From SSC3 sp035477015 (lineage in GTDB: Bacteria > Actinomycetota > Actinomycetes > Propionibacteriales > Nocardioidaceae), in the NCBI GenBank assembly GCA_035477015.1, contig DATILB010000444.1, positions 1 to 13,295 of the forward strand: a stretch of DNA of 13,295 bases, in the 5' to 3' direction. Made by a program: the position numbers and the translations under genes. This document shows positions 1 through 6,792 of the stretch, in pieces; positions within the stretch are counted from its first letter, which is position 1, and each line of letters opens with the position of its first letter. The notes beneath the pieces are model-generated. The model worked only from the letters and a program-made list of their open reading frames with translations, was not told where the DNA came from and did no database searches.

Positions 1-165
1 GATCCCATGAGTTGGTCAGGCGCCGACGCTCTTGTGGCTCGCGGTCTTCCGGGTGTCGTCCTTGTATCCGAGACATTCCACGAGATCGCAACTGAATATG
101 AGTTCTCAAATTTGGAGCTGGAACCTACGGAGACCTTCAGGTGGGATCCGGCAGACACACACTGA
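1..165 (+). CDS. possible 3' end of a gene, product unknown (partial)
   Basis: An open frame enters from the window edge and ends at TGA 163-165, giving 54 residues that end in TFRWDPADTH. The stretch ADALVARGLPGVVLVSETF has the pattern of a helix followed by a buried beta strand, and it loosely resembles the ARGIP-VLVTEPF segment of UGSC-type thioredoxin-like proteins; I would not name it on that. Third-position GC is lower than in the genes to the right. A second plus-strand frame (102-221, ending in AVEFVAPMG) and a minus-strand frame are also open here, so the coding frame is uncertain. Confidence 0.3.
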   Translation, partial: DPMSWSGADALVARGLPGVVLVSETFHEIATEYEFSNLELEPTETFRWDPADTH

Positions 166-382
166 AGCAGCTCAAGGTGCTCACGGAGGGTGCCGTGGAG
201 TTCGTTGCCCCGATGGGCTAGGCGCTCTGCCTCTGTCCCGTGTCAAGAATCTTGACATATTCGATCATGGTGGACATTGCGTGAGCCCCCGCGTACAGCA
301 CGGCTCGTCCATGGACGTCCCGCCACTTTGCAAGCAGGGGGCGTAGGCGAGGAGGACGCTGGGGATCATCACACGAGCACAC
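1..382 (-). pseudogene. possible decayed or frameshifted gene on the minus strand
   Basis: On the minus strand one frame is open from a GTG at 382 down to TAG 218-220 and includes an ATG-led segment reading MSTMIEYVKILDTGQRQ. A second frame, open from 242 to the window edge, continues with AERLAHRGNELHGTLREHLE. Joined by a single shift between 221 and 242 they read as one continuous amphipathic helix, which suggests a frameshift in a real gene, a sequencing error, or chance. A GGGG run lies about 8 nt before that ATG. No family is recognised. It conflicts with the plus-strand fragment at 1-165, and at most one of the two is likely real. Confidence 0.2.
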
Positions 383-427
383 CTACGGCTATGACTAAGC
401 CGGGAAGTCCTCCCAGTCAAGGGAACG
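222..427. other. no supported gene
   Basis: Apart from the tentative minus-strand frame ending at 218, I find no convincing coding sequence here. Base composition is lower in GC than the rest of the window. A weak GGGA/TCCC hairpin near 401-413 is too short to call a terminator for otsB. Confidence 0.4.
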
Positions 428-1279
428 TCAAGGTCCGACGGTACGACGGGCAGCCGACTCTGTGAACTCGTTTAGCAGCTCCATCACGCCGTCGGGGCCG
501 TCCACCACGATGTCCGCCAGCTCGGCGAGCGCAGGCTGCTCTTCCGATCCCGAGCAGACCAGCAGGCCGAGCATGCCGCGCTGACGCAGCTCCATCACGG
601 CCCGGAACGCCGCGATGTCACCGAGGTCGTCGCCGATGAACACGAACGCATCCGCACGCAGCTCCTTCTGCAGCCGGCGGACCGCCTCACCCTTGTCCAT
701 CCCCGGCGCGCGGACCTCGATCACCATCCGACCCGGCTCCAGGACGAGACCGTGCTTGGCGGCGTTGACCCGCAGCAGTGGTTCGAGGGTCACAAGCGCA
801 GCTGCCGGGTCCGGCATCCGACGGGTGTGCACCGCGACGGCCAGCCCCTTCTCCTCGAGGTGGACGTCACCGAGACCCCTCGCCCGGAGCAGGTCCGGAA
901 GCTCGACCATGAACGTCGCGAGGCCCTTCGGCGGCCGCGGGGAGAGCACCCTTCGGTCCTTCGCCGACCAGCGCTCGTTGCCGTACTGGCCGAGGACCAG
1001 GAGGTCGTGGCCGCGCTCGGCGATCAGGTTGCCGACCTCGTCGAGGCCGCCGAGGGCCACCGCCTGCCGGGCCGGCCGGCCGGTGATCACGGCGATCGCG
1101 CGCACCTGGTCCGCCAGCGCGACGAGGGTCGCTGATCCATCCGGATGGATATGCGCTTCGCTCGGCTCGGCCACGATCGGCGCGAGCACCCCGTCGAAGT
1201 CCAGTCCCACCACGGCGAGCGCGGCGTCGTCGACCAGGTCGGCGTACCGCTTCTCCGCCAACGCGGACTGGAACTCCAT
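428..1279 (-). CDS. otsB: trehalose-6-phosphate phosphatase
   Basis: Hydrolyses trehalose-6-phosphate to trehalose in the cytoplasm, the second step of the OtsAB pathway. It is a 283-residue HAD-superfamily protein. Motif I is LDFDGVL with D27 and D29; motif II is ITGR (65-68); the conserved lysine is in MDKGEA (about K196); motif IV is GDDLGD (216-221). GQYGNERW (97-104) and LEEKGLAVAVHTR match signature positions of the T6P phosphatase cap region, supporting OtsB over a generic HAD enzyme. I chose the ATG at 1279: GGGGGAGG lies nine bases upstream of it, whereas it directly abuts the alternative ATG at 1288. It follows the LytR_C gene in the same direction after 65 bp that contain a repeat arm. 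Its partner otsA lies 1 kb away, pointing the other way. Confidence 0.93.
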   Translation of the reverse strand: MEFQSALAEKRYADLVDDAALAVVGLDFDGVLAPIVAEPSEAHIHPDGSATLVALADQVRAIAVITGRPARQAVALGGLDEVGNLIAERGHDLLVLGQYGNERWSAKDRRVLSPRPPKGLATFMVELPDLLRARGLGDVHLEEKGLAVAVHTRRMPDPAAALVTLEPLLRVNAAKHGLVLEPGRMVIEVRAPGMDKGEAVRRLQKELRADAFVFIGDDLGDIAAFRAVMELRQRGMLGLLVCSGSEEQPALAELADIVVDGPDGVMELLNEFTESAARRTVGP

Positions 1280-1302
1280 GGGGCCCATCCTCCCCCACCG
1301 TC

Positions 1303-1349
1303 GATCGAGCCGCGTCGCGAGCGAAGCGAGCTAGCGTGTCGAGATCACC
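1303..1349 (+). repeat. interspersed repeat arm (copy A)
   Basis: This stretch begins GATCGAGCCGCG and ends GTGTCGAGATCACC. It matches, with the same outer blocks and spacing, the two arms of the palindrome at 6621-6791 (TCGAGCC block, GAGC-rich middle, GTGTCGAGA block). It fills the gap between the LytR_C gene and otsB and overlaps the LytR_C stop codon. Inside it GCGAGC occurs twice, three bases apart. Only one arm is present, so it cannot form the long hairpin. Confidence 0.6.
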
Positions 1350-1866
1350 GGTAGTCGGGCGTCAAGATGACGGTGAGCCGGTCCATCTGCATCGGGTCGA
1401 CTGCGGGCTTCACGCGCTCGAGGTCGAGGTCCTTGGCCAGGGCCTTCGCCTCACGCGCCAGCGAGGCCGGGTAGTAGACCGTGCTGGCGGGGATGGTGCC
1501 GTACCAGTTGTCCGAGCCGACGACGTTCCAGCCCGCTCCCGTCAGCTTCTCGGCAGTCTTGCCGGCGAGGCCGGTGATGCCCGAGTTGTTGAAGACCACG
1601 ACGAAGATGTCCTGGCGGTGGATCGCCGGGAGCGCTCGCACGCGGTCGAAGCTCGTCTGCGGCTCCACCGGCTGCGGGTCCGCAGCGAGCGTCAGCTGGA
1701 CCTTCTCGGTCGGCGAGGTCACGACGTACCCGACGCCGGCGAGGAGGACGGCACCGGCGCTCATCAGAGCAAGGGGTGACGACATGACGAACCCGCGCTG
1801 GTTCCGGTGGGAGCCAGGGCGGGTACTGCGGAGGGAGTCGAACCTGGGGGAAGACAGGCCGAACAT
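1345..1866 (-). CDS. VirR-like membrane-anchored LytR_C domain protein
   Basis: Predicted cell-envelope protein of 173 residues. It has a short basic cytoplasmic N-terminus (SRTRPG/RNQRG-type residues, 1-27), one transmembrane helix (about 30-50, LALMSAGAVLLAGVGYVV), then an extracytoplasmic LytR_C (PF13399) domain. VVFNNSGITGLAGKTAEKL, GWNVVGSDN and TVYYP are the family's hallmark pieces. The gene sits 5 bp after the DUF3263 gene; the same pair occurs in mycobacteria as Rv0430-Rv0431, where Rv0431 is VirR, linked to membrane vesicle release. The ATG at 1866 is preceded by GAGG about 10 nt away. A later ATG at 1785 would still keep the membrane helix. There is no LytR-CpsA-Psr catalytic domain, so it is not a cell-wall ligase itself. 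Confidence 0.85.
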   Translation of the reverse strand: MFGLSSPRFDSLRSTRPGSHRNQRGFVMSSPLALMSAGAVLLAGVGYVVTSPTEKVQLTLAADPQPVEPQTSFDRVRALPAIHRQDIFVVVFNNSGITGLAGKTAEKLTGAGWNVVGSDNWYGTIPASTVYYPASLAREAKALAKDLDLERVKPAVDPMQMDRLTVILTPDYR

Positions 1867-1871
1867 CAGAG

Positions 1872-2171
1872 CTAGACCTCGAAACCTAGGCGTCGGGCGG
1901 ACCGGGCGCGCTGGCGGGCAGCCCGCAGTCGGCGGAGCCGACGGACGAGCAGCGGGTCGTAGGCGAGCGCCTCCGGCCGGTCGATCAGCGCGTTGAGCAC
2001 CTGGTAGTAGCGGGTCGAGGACATGTCGAAGTTCTCGCGGACCGCCTGCTCCTTGGCGCCGGCGTACTTCCACCACTGACGCTCGAAATGGAGGATGTCG
2101 CGGTCACGCTCGGACAGGTCCACTGCGGGGGCAGGCGCGGCACCGGTGTTCAGGGCGTTCGCGGCGTCCAT
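1872..2171 (-). CDS. DUF3263 family protein
   Basis: Small basic cytoplasmic protein of 99 residues, function not established. The core LSERDRDILHFERQWWKYAG followed by KEQAVRENFDMSSTRYYQVL and an arginine-rich tail is characteristic of DUF3263 (PF11662). The second part looks like a helix-turn-helix, so DNA binding is a reasonable inference. I start at the ATG 2171, with GGAGAG about 11 nt upstream; starting at 2228 would place the start codon in front of the ribosome site and inside the promoter region. It is first in a minus-strand unit with the LytR_C gene, only 5 bp apart, and shares its upstream region with divergent otsA. Confidence 0.85.
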   Translation of the reverse strand: MDAANALNTGAAPAPAVDLSERDRDILHFERQWWKYAGAKEQAVRENFDMSSTRYYQVLNALIDRPEALAYDPLLVRRLRRLRAARQRARSARRLGFEV

Positions 2172-2214
2172 GAAAGTTTCGACTCTCCTCGAGGGCTCCG
2201 ACCAGGTTTGCACC

Positions 2215-2244
2215 ATCGTAGGCACCAAACTACAACGATGTCAT
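2215..2244 (-). promoter_or_regulatory. candidate promoter of the DUF3263-LytR_C unit
   Basis: On the minus strand ATGACA (2239-2244) and TACGAT (2215-2220) are separated by 18 bp, giving 5/6 and 4/6 matches to sigma-70/SigA boxes. This leaves a leader of roughly 35-40 nt carrying GGAGAG. An inverted repeat CATCGT...ACGATG (2214-2219, 2235-2240) overlaps both boxes and could be an operator. Confidence 0.45.
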
Positions 2245-2318
2245 TCAGCCCGGCGGTGTTATGGGTGCGTTTCTCAGGTCCGACCTATTGTCCCCGTTCC
2301 CTCGACGTGGCGAACAGT

Positions 2319-2324
2319 TAGGGT
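2319..2324 (+). promoter_or_regulatory. candidate -10 box of otsA (leaderless)
   Basis: TAGGGT ends six bases before the GTG start of otsA, and no Shine-Dalgarno lies in the gap. This is the spacing expected if transcription begins at the start codon. The -35 region is weak. Confidence 0.45.
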
Positions 2325-2330
2325 CGATCC

Positions 2331-3773
2331 GTGAGCACCGTACCCGCCGCGAGCGATCTCGTCATCGTGGCCAACCGCCTTCCGGTCGACCGGGTGGTGG
2401 CCCCCGACGGATCGGTCACCTGGCGGCGCTCCCCCGGCGGACTGGTCAGTGCTCTCGAGCCGGTGATGCGGTCGTACGACGGCGCATGGATCGGCTGGGA
2501 CGGCGGCACCGACAGCACCAACGAGCCCTTCGTGGACGACGGCATGCGGCTGATCCCGGTGCCCATCACGGCCGAGGAGATCGAGGAGTTCTACGAGGGC
2601 TTCTCCAACGCGACCCTGTGGCCGCTGTACCACGACGTTGTCGCGAAGCCGTCCTTCCACCGTGAGTGGTGGGACGCCTACCTCACCGTCAATCGTCGCT
2701 TCGCGGAGGCGGCCGCCGAGATCGCCGCCGAGGGCGCGATGGTGTGGGTGCAGGACTACCAGCTGCAGCTGGTCCCGGCGATGCTGCGCGACCTGCGGCC
2801 CGACCTCCGGATCGGCTTCTTCCTGCACATCCCGTTCCCGCCGCTGGAGCTCTTCCAGCAGCTCCCGTGGCGTCGTCAGCTGCTCGAAGGGCTGCTCGGC
2901 GCGGACATCGTCGGCTTCCAGCGGCCGGGTGGCTCGCAGAACTTCGTGCGGCTGGTGCGTCAGCGCGTGGGCCACAAGACGCATCGCGACCTCGTCTACC
3001 TGCCCAACGGGCGAACCGTCCAGGCCCAGGCCTTCCCGATCTCGATCGACTACGACGGACTCGAGGAGCTGGCCCGGTCCGACCGTGTCGAGCAGCGGGC
3101 CAAGGAGATCCGCGAGCAGCTGGGCAACCCGGACAAGGTCCTGCTGGGCGTCGACCGGCTCGACTACACCAAGGGCATCTACGGCCGGCTGCGCGCGTAC
3201 GGCGAGCTGATCCGCGACGGGCATCTGAACGTCGAGGACGCCGTCTTCGTGCAGGTGGCGACCCCCTCCCGCGAGCGCGTCGAGCAGTACCGCAAGCTGC
3301 GCGATGACATCGACCGCCTCGTCGGGTCGATCAACGGAGACCTCGGCCGCATCGGCCGCCCCGCGATCCACTACATGCACTCGTCGTATCCACGCGAGGA
3401 GATGGCGGCGCTGTTCCGTGCGGCCGACGTCTGTGTGGTCACCCCGCTGCGTGACGGCATGAACCTCGTCGCCAAGGAGTACGTCGCCTGCCGGTACGAA
3501 GAGGACGGCGCCCTGGTGCTCTCGGAGTTCGCCGGTGCGGCGGACGAGCTGCGTCAGGCCTACCTGGTCAACCCCTACGACATCAACGGCATGAAGGCCA
3601 CGCTCCTCGAGGCGATCGCTGCCGATCCAAAGGAGCTGCAGCGCCGGATGAAGGCGATGCGCAAGACCGTTTCCGACCACGACGTCAACGACTGGGCCAC
3701 GTCGTTCCTCGAGGCCCTGCGCCAGGTCAAGCCGACGCACCAGAAGCATCTGAGACCGGCTCGCCGGACCTAG
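2331..3773 (+). CDS. otsA: trehalose-6-phosphate synthase (GT20)
   Basis: Transfers glucose from UDP-glucose (some actinobacterial enzymes also use other NDP-glucoses) to glucose-6-phosphate, giving trehalose-6-phosphate. It is a full-length 480-residue GT20 protein. Motifs in order: VANRLPVDR (13-21), WIGWDGG (53-59), NATLWPLYHD (93-102), VQDYQLQLVP (140-149), FFLHIPFPP (163-171), GVDRLDYTKGI (273-283, with R276 and K281 in the usual donor-binding positions), and RDGMNLVAKEYV (374-385). The GTG start at 2331 keeps the N-terminal strand intact; a candidate -10 box lies six bases before it. The product feeds OtsB, encoded on the opposite strand. The alpha/beta-hydrolase gene starts 22 bp after its stop. 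Confidence 0.96.
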   Translation: MSTVPAASDLVIVANRLPVDRVVAPDGSVTWRRSPGGLVSALEPVMRSYDGAWIGWDGGTDSTNEPFVDDGMRLIPVPITAEEIEEFYEGFSNATLWPLYHDVVAKPSFHREWWDAYLTVNRRFAEAAAEIAAEGAMVWVQDYQLQLVPAMLRDLRPDLRIGFFLHIPFPPLELFQQLPWRRQLLEGLLGADIVGFQRPGGSQNFVRLVRQRVGHKTHRDLVYLPNGRTVQAQAFPISIDYDGLEELARSDRVEQRAKEIREQLGNPDKVLLGVDRLDYTKGIYGRLRAYGELIRDGHLNVEDAVFVQVATPSRERVEQYRKLRDDIDRLVGSINGDLGRIGRPAIHYMHSSYPREEMAALFRAADVCVVTPLRDGMNLVAKEYVACRYEEDGALVLSEFAGAADELRQAYLVNPYDINGMKATLLEAIAADPKELQRRMKAMRKTVSDHDVNDWATSFLEALRQVKPTHQKHLRPARRT

Positions 3774-3782
3774 CCGGGCGAG

Positions 3783-3788
3783 TAGTCT
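3783..3788 (+). promoter_or_regulatory. candidate -10 box of the hydrolase gene (leaderless)
   Basis: TAGTCT ends seven bases before the ATG at 3796, in a 22-bp gap that has no Shine-Dalgarno. No good -35 box is visible, and read-through from otsA is equally possible. Confidence 0.35.
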
Positions 3789-3795
3789 CCCGCTC

Positions 3796-5139
3796 ATGGA
3801 CCTCATCCCGAAGCCAGGTCAGATCGCCGCTGCCTCGGGGAACGTTGCGCACAAGCTGTTGTACGGCGGCCTCGCTGACCTGCGCACGATGCCCCGCACC
3901 CTCATCGACGAGGGCAACCTGCGCGAGGTCTATCACTACCGACCCAGCGGCAAGCTGAAGGAGACCGGCGACCCGATCCTGCTGGTCACGCCGCTCGCCG
4001 CACCCTCGCTCTGCTTCGACCTCCGGCGGGGCTGCTCGCTGGTCGAGCACTTCGTCAAGCAGGGTCGACGTACCTACCTCGTCGAGTACGGCGAGGTGTC
4101 GTTCAAGGACCGCAATCTCGGGGTGGAGCATTGGATCCGTGAGGTTCTGCCCGAGGCGATCCGAGCCACGAGTGAGCATGCCGGCGGGCGGCCCGTGCAC
4201 CTCATCGGGTGGAGTCTCGGCGGCATCTTCGGGCTGCTCACCACGGCGGCCCTGGGCGACCGCCTACCGATCGCGACCCTCACGATGGTGGGGTCGCCGA
4301 TCGACGTGAAGCAGGTCCCGTTGATCGCGCCGATCCAGCCGTTCCTGGGCGCTGTAGGCGGCAGCAGGTACTCCGTCGTCAGCGCGGCCTACCGGGTCAT
4401 GGGCGGGGCCCCGAAGCCCCTGGTCAAGAAGGCGTTCCAGTTCTCCGCCATCGACAAGGTGGTGACCAAGCCCTTCGTGAAGCTCGCCAAGCTCGACGAC
4501 ACGGAGTTCCTCGCCCAGCTCGAGGCGGTCGACCGGTTCACCGCGAACATGATCGCCTACCCGGGCCGGACGTTCGGCCAGCTCTACCACCGTGTCCTGC
4601 GCTCGAACCAGCTCGCATCCGGCGTGCTCAAGTATGAGAACTACACGGTCAAGCTGGCCAACGTGCACGTGCCGGTGCTCGCCTTCGGTGGTCTCGGTGA
4701 CGGCATCGCACCGATCTCCTGCGTGCGTCCCATCGTCGATCTGCTGACCGGATCTCCTGAGGTCCGCTGGGAGGAGGTGCCCGGCGGCCACCTCGGCATG
4801 CTGACCGGTCGCGGGGCCCGGCGCACCACGTGGACCATCATGGACGAGTGGCTCGACCAGCACTCCAGCTCCGCGGCACGCACGAAACCCGTGAAGCGGG
4901 CACCCGCCAAGAAGGCTGCGCCGACCAAGCGGGCTCCGGCGAAGAAGGCTGCGGCCGCCAAGAAGGCACCCGCCGAGCCTGCCGCGAAGCGGGCGGCTGC
5001 GAAGAAGGCGAAGCCGTCGGTGACGTCGCAGATCGTCTCCGCAGACGTGCCCGACGCACCACCCGCCGACGGTCCCGCGATCGGGTCCAACAAGGATCGG
5101 CGCTACGGCTCGTCGGCCTCGCGCTCGCTGGGTCGGTAG
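3796..5139 (+). CDS. PhaC-like alpha/beta hydrolase with lysine/alanine-rich tail
   Basis: Cytoplasmic alpha/beta-hydrolase of 447 residues; the substrate is unknown. The catalytic triad is visible: nucleophile elbow IGWSLGG (S140), LGDGIAP (D302) and GGHLGML (H332). Overall layout resembles polyhydroxyalkanoate synthase/depolymerase-type proteins, but those synthases carry cysteine in the G-x-C-x-G elbow and this one has serine, so hydrolysis or acyl transfer is more likely than polymerisation. After the fold (to about 355) comes a tail of roughly 45 residues of repeated AKKA, PAKK and AKRA units (363-408), then a short acidic/polar end. The tail resembles histone H1, mycobacterial HupB and the PhaF phasin, and may bind DNA or a polyanion. 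The last 37 bp overlap the SGNH gene in another frame. Confidence 0.8.
   Translation: MDLIPKPGQIAAASGNVAHKLLYGGLADLRTMPRTLIDEGNLREVYHYRPSGKLKETGDPILLVTPLAAPSLCFDLRRGCSLVEHFVKQGRRTYLVEYGEVSFKDRNLGVEHWIREVLPEAIRATSEHAGGRPVHLIGWSLGGIFGLLTTAALGDRLPIATLTMVGSPIDVKQVPLIAPIQPFLGAVGGSRYSVVSAAYRVMGGAPKPLVKKAFQFSAIDKVVTKPFVKLAKLDDTEFLAQLEAVDRFTANMIAYPGRTFGQLYHRVLRSNQLASGVLKYENYTVKLANVHVPVLAFGGLGDGIAPISCVRPIVDLLTGSPEVRWEEVPGGHLGMLTGRGARRTTWTIMDEWLDQHSSSAARTKPVKRAPAKKAAPTKRAPAKKAAAAKKAPAEPAAKRAAAKKAKPSVTSQIVSADVPDAPPADGPAIGSNKDRRYGSSASRSLGR
5092..5096 (+). promoter_or_regulatory. Shine-Dalgarno that marks the SGNH gene start
   Basis: AAGGA lies six bases before codon 5103, exactly where a lipoprotein signal peptide would begin, yet that codon is CTA and not a usual start. 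It supports translation beginning near here despite the absence of ATG, GTG or TTG. Confidence 0.4.
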
Positions 5140-5921
5140 CACTCGCCGGCTGCACCGCCTCGGAGTCACCAGCGCCGGCGCCTCCGGCACCGACCGACAG
5201 GCCCACCTTCACGTCGTACGTCGCCTTGGGTGACTCCTACACCGCGGGACCGCTGATCCCGATCACGGAAGCCACGACGGGCTGCTTCCGGAGTGACAGC
5301 AACTACCCGTCGCTCCTGGCCACGGCCTTGAAGGTCAAGCACTTCACGGACGCGAGCTGCAGCGCCGCCGAGACGCGTCACGTGACCGAGGCGCAGGTCA
5401 CCGTCGCCGACACGAAGGTCCGAGCGCAGATCGACGCCGTACGTCGCGGGACCGACCTGGTGACGATCGGCATCGGCGGCAATGACTTCGGGCTCTTCGG
5501 GCAGGGACTCGTCAACATCGGCGAGATCCCCCCGGATGCTGTGCGCACCATCGGTTCGCGGATCGAGGCGGTTCTGGGTCTCGTGCAACGCCGGGCCCCT
5601 CAGGCCAAGGTCGTCCTCGTCGGCTACCCGCAGATCATCGACCCTGCCCAGAGCTGCCGCGCGCTGCCCTTTCCGAGGGACGTGCGCGAGCGGATGGCAA
5701 GCCTGCAGCGCAGGCTCAACACGGTGATGGCGGCAGCCGCCACTGCGACGGGAGCCATCTTCGTCGATCTGGTCCCTGTCTCCGCCGGCCACGGGATCTG
5801 CAGCAAGCGACCCTGGGTCAACGGCCAAGATGTGGCACGCGGGGGGGCCGCCCCGTACCACCCGTTCGGGGTCGAGATGCGCGCGGTGGCTCGCGAGATC
5901 GAGCTCGCGCTTGGCTCGTAG
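5103..5921 (+). CDS. SGNH/GDSL hydrolase lipoprotein (start codon unclear)
   Basis: Predicted secreted, lipid-anchored esterase or lipase of about 272 residues. If translation begins at 5103, residues 2-17 read RLVGLALAGSVALAGC, a clean signal peptide with lipobox LAGC (C17). Then come block I ALGDSYTAG (S45), block III GIGGNDFG (N127) and the catalytic histidine in YHPFGVE (about H253). No acidic residue sits two positions before that histidine; some actinobacterial SGNH esterases also lack it. Four cysteines in the mature domain may form disulfides. Oddly, this frame has no ATG, GTG or TTG between 4851 and the lipobox. The nearest upstream starts (GTG 4830 or 4848) would add about 90 residues that look like an out-of-frame reading of the hydrolase tail. 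The stop TAG is part of the -10 box proposed for ung. Confidence 0.8.
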   Translation, partial: LRLVGLALAGSVALAGCTASESPAPAPPAPTDRPTFTSYVALGDSYTAGPLIPITEATTGCFRSDSNYPSLLATALKVKHFTDASCSAAETRHVTEAQVTVADTKVRAQIDAVRRGTDLVTIGIGGNDFGLFGQGLVNIGEIPPDAVRTIGSRIEAVLGLVQRRAPQAKVVLVGYPQIIDPAQSCRALPFPRDVRERMASLQRRLNTVMAAAATATGAIFVDLVPVSAGHGICSKRPWVNGQDVARGGAAPYHPFGVEMRAVAREIELALGS

Positions 5922-5924
5922 GGT
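5919..5924 (+). promoter_or_regulatory. candidate -10 box of ung (leaderless)
   Basis: TAGGGT contains the stop codon of the SGNH gene and ends six bases before GTG 5931. It is identical to the otsA box, with the same spacing. The -35 is not recognisable. Confidence 0.4.
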
Positions 5925-5930
5925 GTGCCC

Positions 5931-6614
5931 GTGGGCACCTTGAGCTCCCTGGTCGGGCGAGGACTGATCGCAGCCGACTGGGCGGACGCGTTGGCACCGG
6001 CCGAGAGCCACCTCGCAGCAGCGGGCGAGTTCCTGCGCGCCGAGATTGCCGCCGGTCGCACCTACCTCCCGCACGGGGACCACATCCTGCGTGCGTTCGG
6101 GCAGCCGTTGGCCGACGTCCGAGTTCTGATCGTGGGGCAGGATCCCTACCCGACTCCCGGGCATCCGGTCGGACTCTGCTTCTCCGTCGCGCCGGACGTC
6201 CGGCCGATCCCCAAGAGCCTAATCAACATCTACAAGGAGCTGCAGTCCGACCTCGGGGTCGAGCCGCCGCCGAACGGCGACCTCACACCATGGACCCGGC
6301 AGGGCGTGCTGCTGCTCAACCGGGTACTCAGCGTGCGGCCGGGCGTGTCCGGCTCGCACCGCGGCAAGGGCTGGGAGCAGGTCACCGAGTGCGCGATCGA
6401 GGCGCTCGCGAAGCGGGGTGGTCCGCTGGCCGCGATCCTGTGGGGCCGCGACGCGCAGTCCCTCAAGCCGATGCTCGGACCGATCCCCTGGGTCGAGTCG
6501 GTGCACCCCTCGCCGCTGTCGGCGCACGGAGGGTTCTTCGGCTCCCGGCCGTTCAGCCGGGTGGACAAGCTTCTCGTCGACCAGGGCGGCGAGCCGGTGG
6601 ACTGGAGGCTCTGA
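5931..6614 (+). CDS. ung: uracil-DNA glycosylase (family 1)
   Basis: Removes uracil from DNA as the first step of base-excision repair. At 227 residues it has normal family length. Motif A is VGQDPYPTPGHPVGLCFS, with the water-activating D71. The middle LLLNRVLSVRPGVSGSH matches the family's LLLN-VLTVR segment. Motif B is HPSPLSAHGGFFGSRPFS, with H192. I chose GTG 5931 because TAGGGT lies six bases before it; GTG 5925, two codons earlier, would put the start within that box's spacing. It starts 9 bp after the SGNH stop and ends just before the 171-bp palindrome, facing marR. Confidence 0.95.
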   Translation: MGTLSSLVGRGLIAADWADALAPAESHLAAAGEFLRAEIAAGRTYLPHGDHILRAFGQPLADVRVLIVGQDPYPTPGHPVGLCFSVAPDVRPIPKSLINIYKELQSDLGVEPPPNGDLTPWTRQGVLLLNRVLSVRPGVSGSHRGKGWEQVTECAIEALAKRGGPLAAILWGRDAQSLKPMLGPIPWVESVHPSPLSAHGGFFGSRPFSRVDKLLVDQGGEPVDWRL

Positions 6615-6620
6615 GCCCCG

Positions 6621-6791
6621 CGCCGGTCGAGCCGCGACGTGGAGCGCTAGCGGAACAAGCGTGTCGAGACCACCGCCGGCTACACGGAACCCCAGCCACG
6701 AACAGCTGCTTGTGGTCCAGTTCGCTTGCGCGTCGCCAGTGGTCTCGACACGGTCGCTCGCCCAGGGGCTCGCGTCCCGGCTCGACCGGCG
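6621..6791. repeat. 171-bp nested palindrome between ung and marR
   Basis: Three inverted pairs share one centre near 6706: CGCCGGTCGAGCC at 6621-6633 with its complement at 6779-6791 (13/13), GTGTCGAGACCAC at 6661-6673 with its complement at 6739-6751 (13/13), and an imperfect CCACGAACAG/CTGCTTGTGG at 6696-6715. The arms (6621-6673 and 6739-6791) are two inverted copies of the element also seen once at 1303-1349. It fills the gap between two convergent genes, so it may act as a two-way terminator. Its terminal repeats and dispersed arm also suggest a miniature mobile element, though I see no target-site duplication. Confidence 0.75.
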
Positions 6792-6792
6792 G

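Noticed and set aside
1867..2076. LytR_C protein extended upstream to 2076
   Set aside because: The extension is an off-frame reading of the DUF3263 gene, whose family signature is clear in the other frame.
2274..3806. 510-codon open frame on the minus strand opposite otsA
   Set aside because: Antisense shadow of a conserved gene in GC-rich DNA; low-complexity composition and no recognisable motif.
4895..5010. Short repeats as a CRISPR or tandem repeat array
   Set aside because: They are codons of the AKKA tail, irregular in length and without unique spacers.
4830..5102. SGNH gene starting at GTG 4830
   Set aside because: The added segment is an out-of-frame reading of the conserved end and tail of the hydrolase, and it would bury the lipoprotein signal peptide about 90 residues inside.
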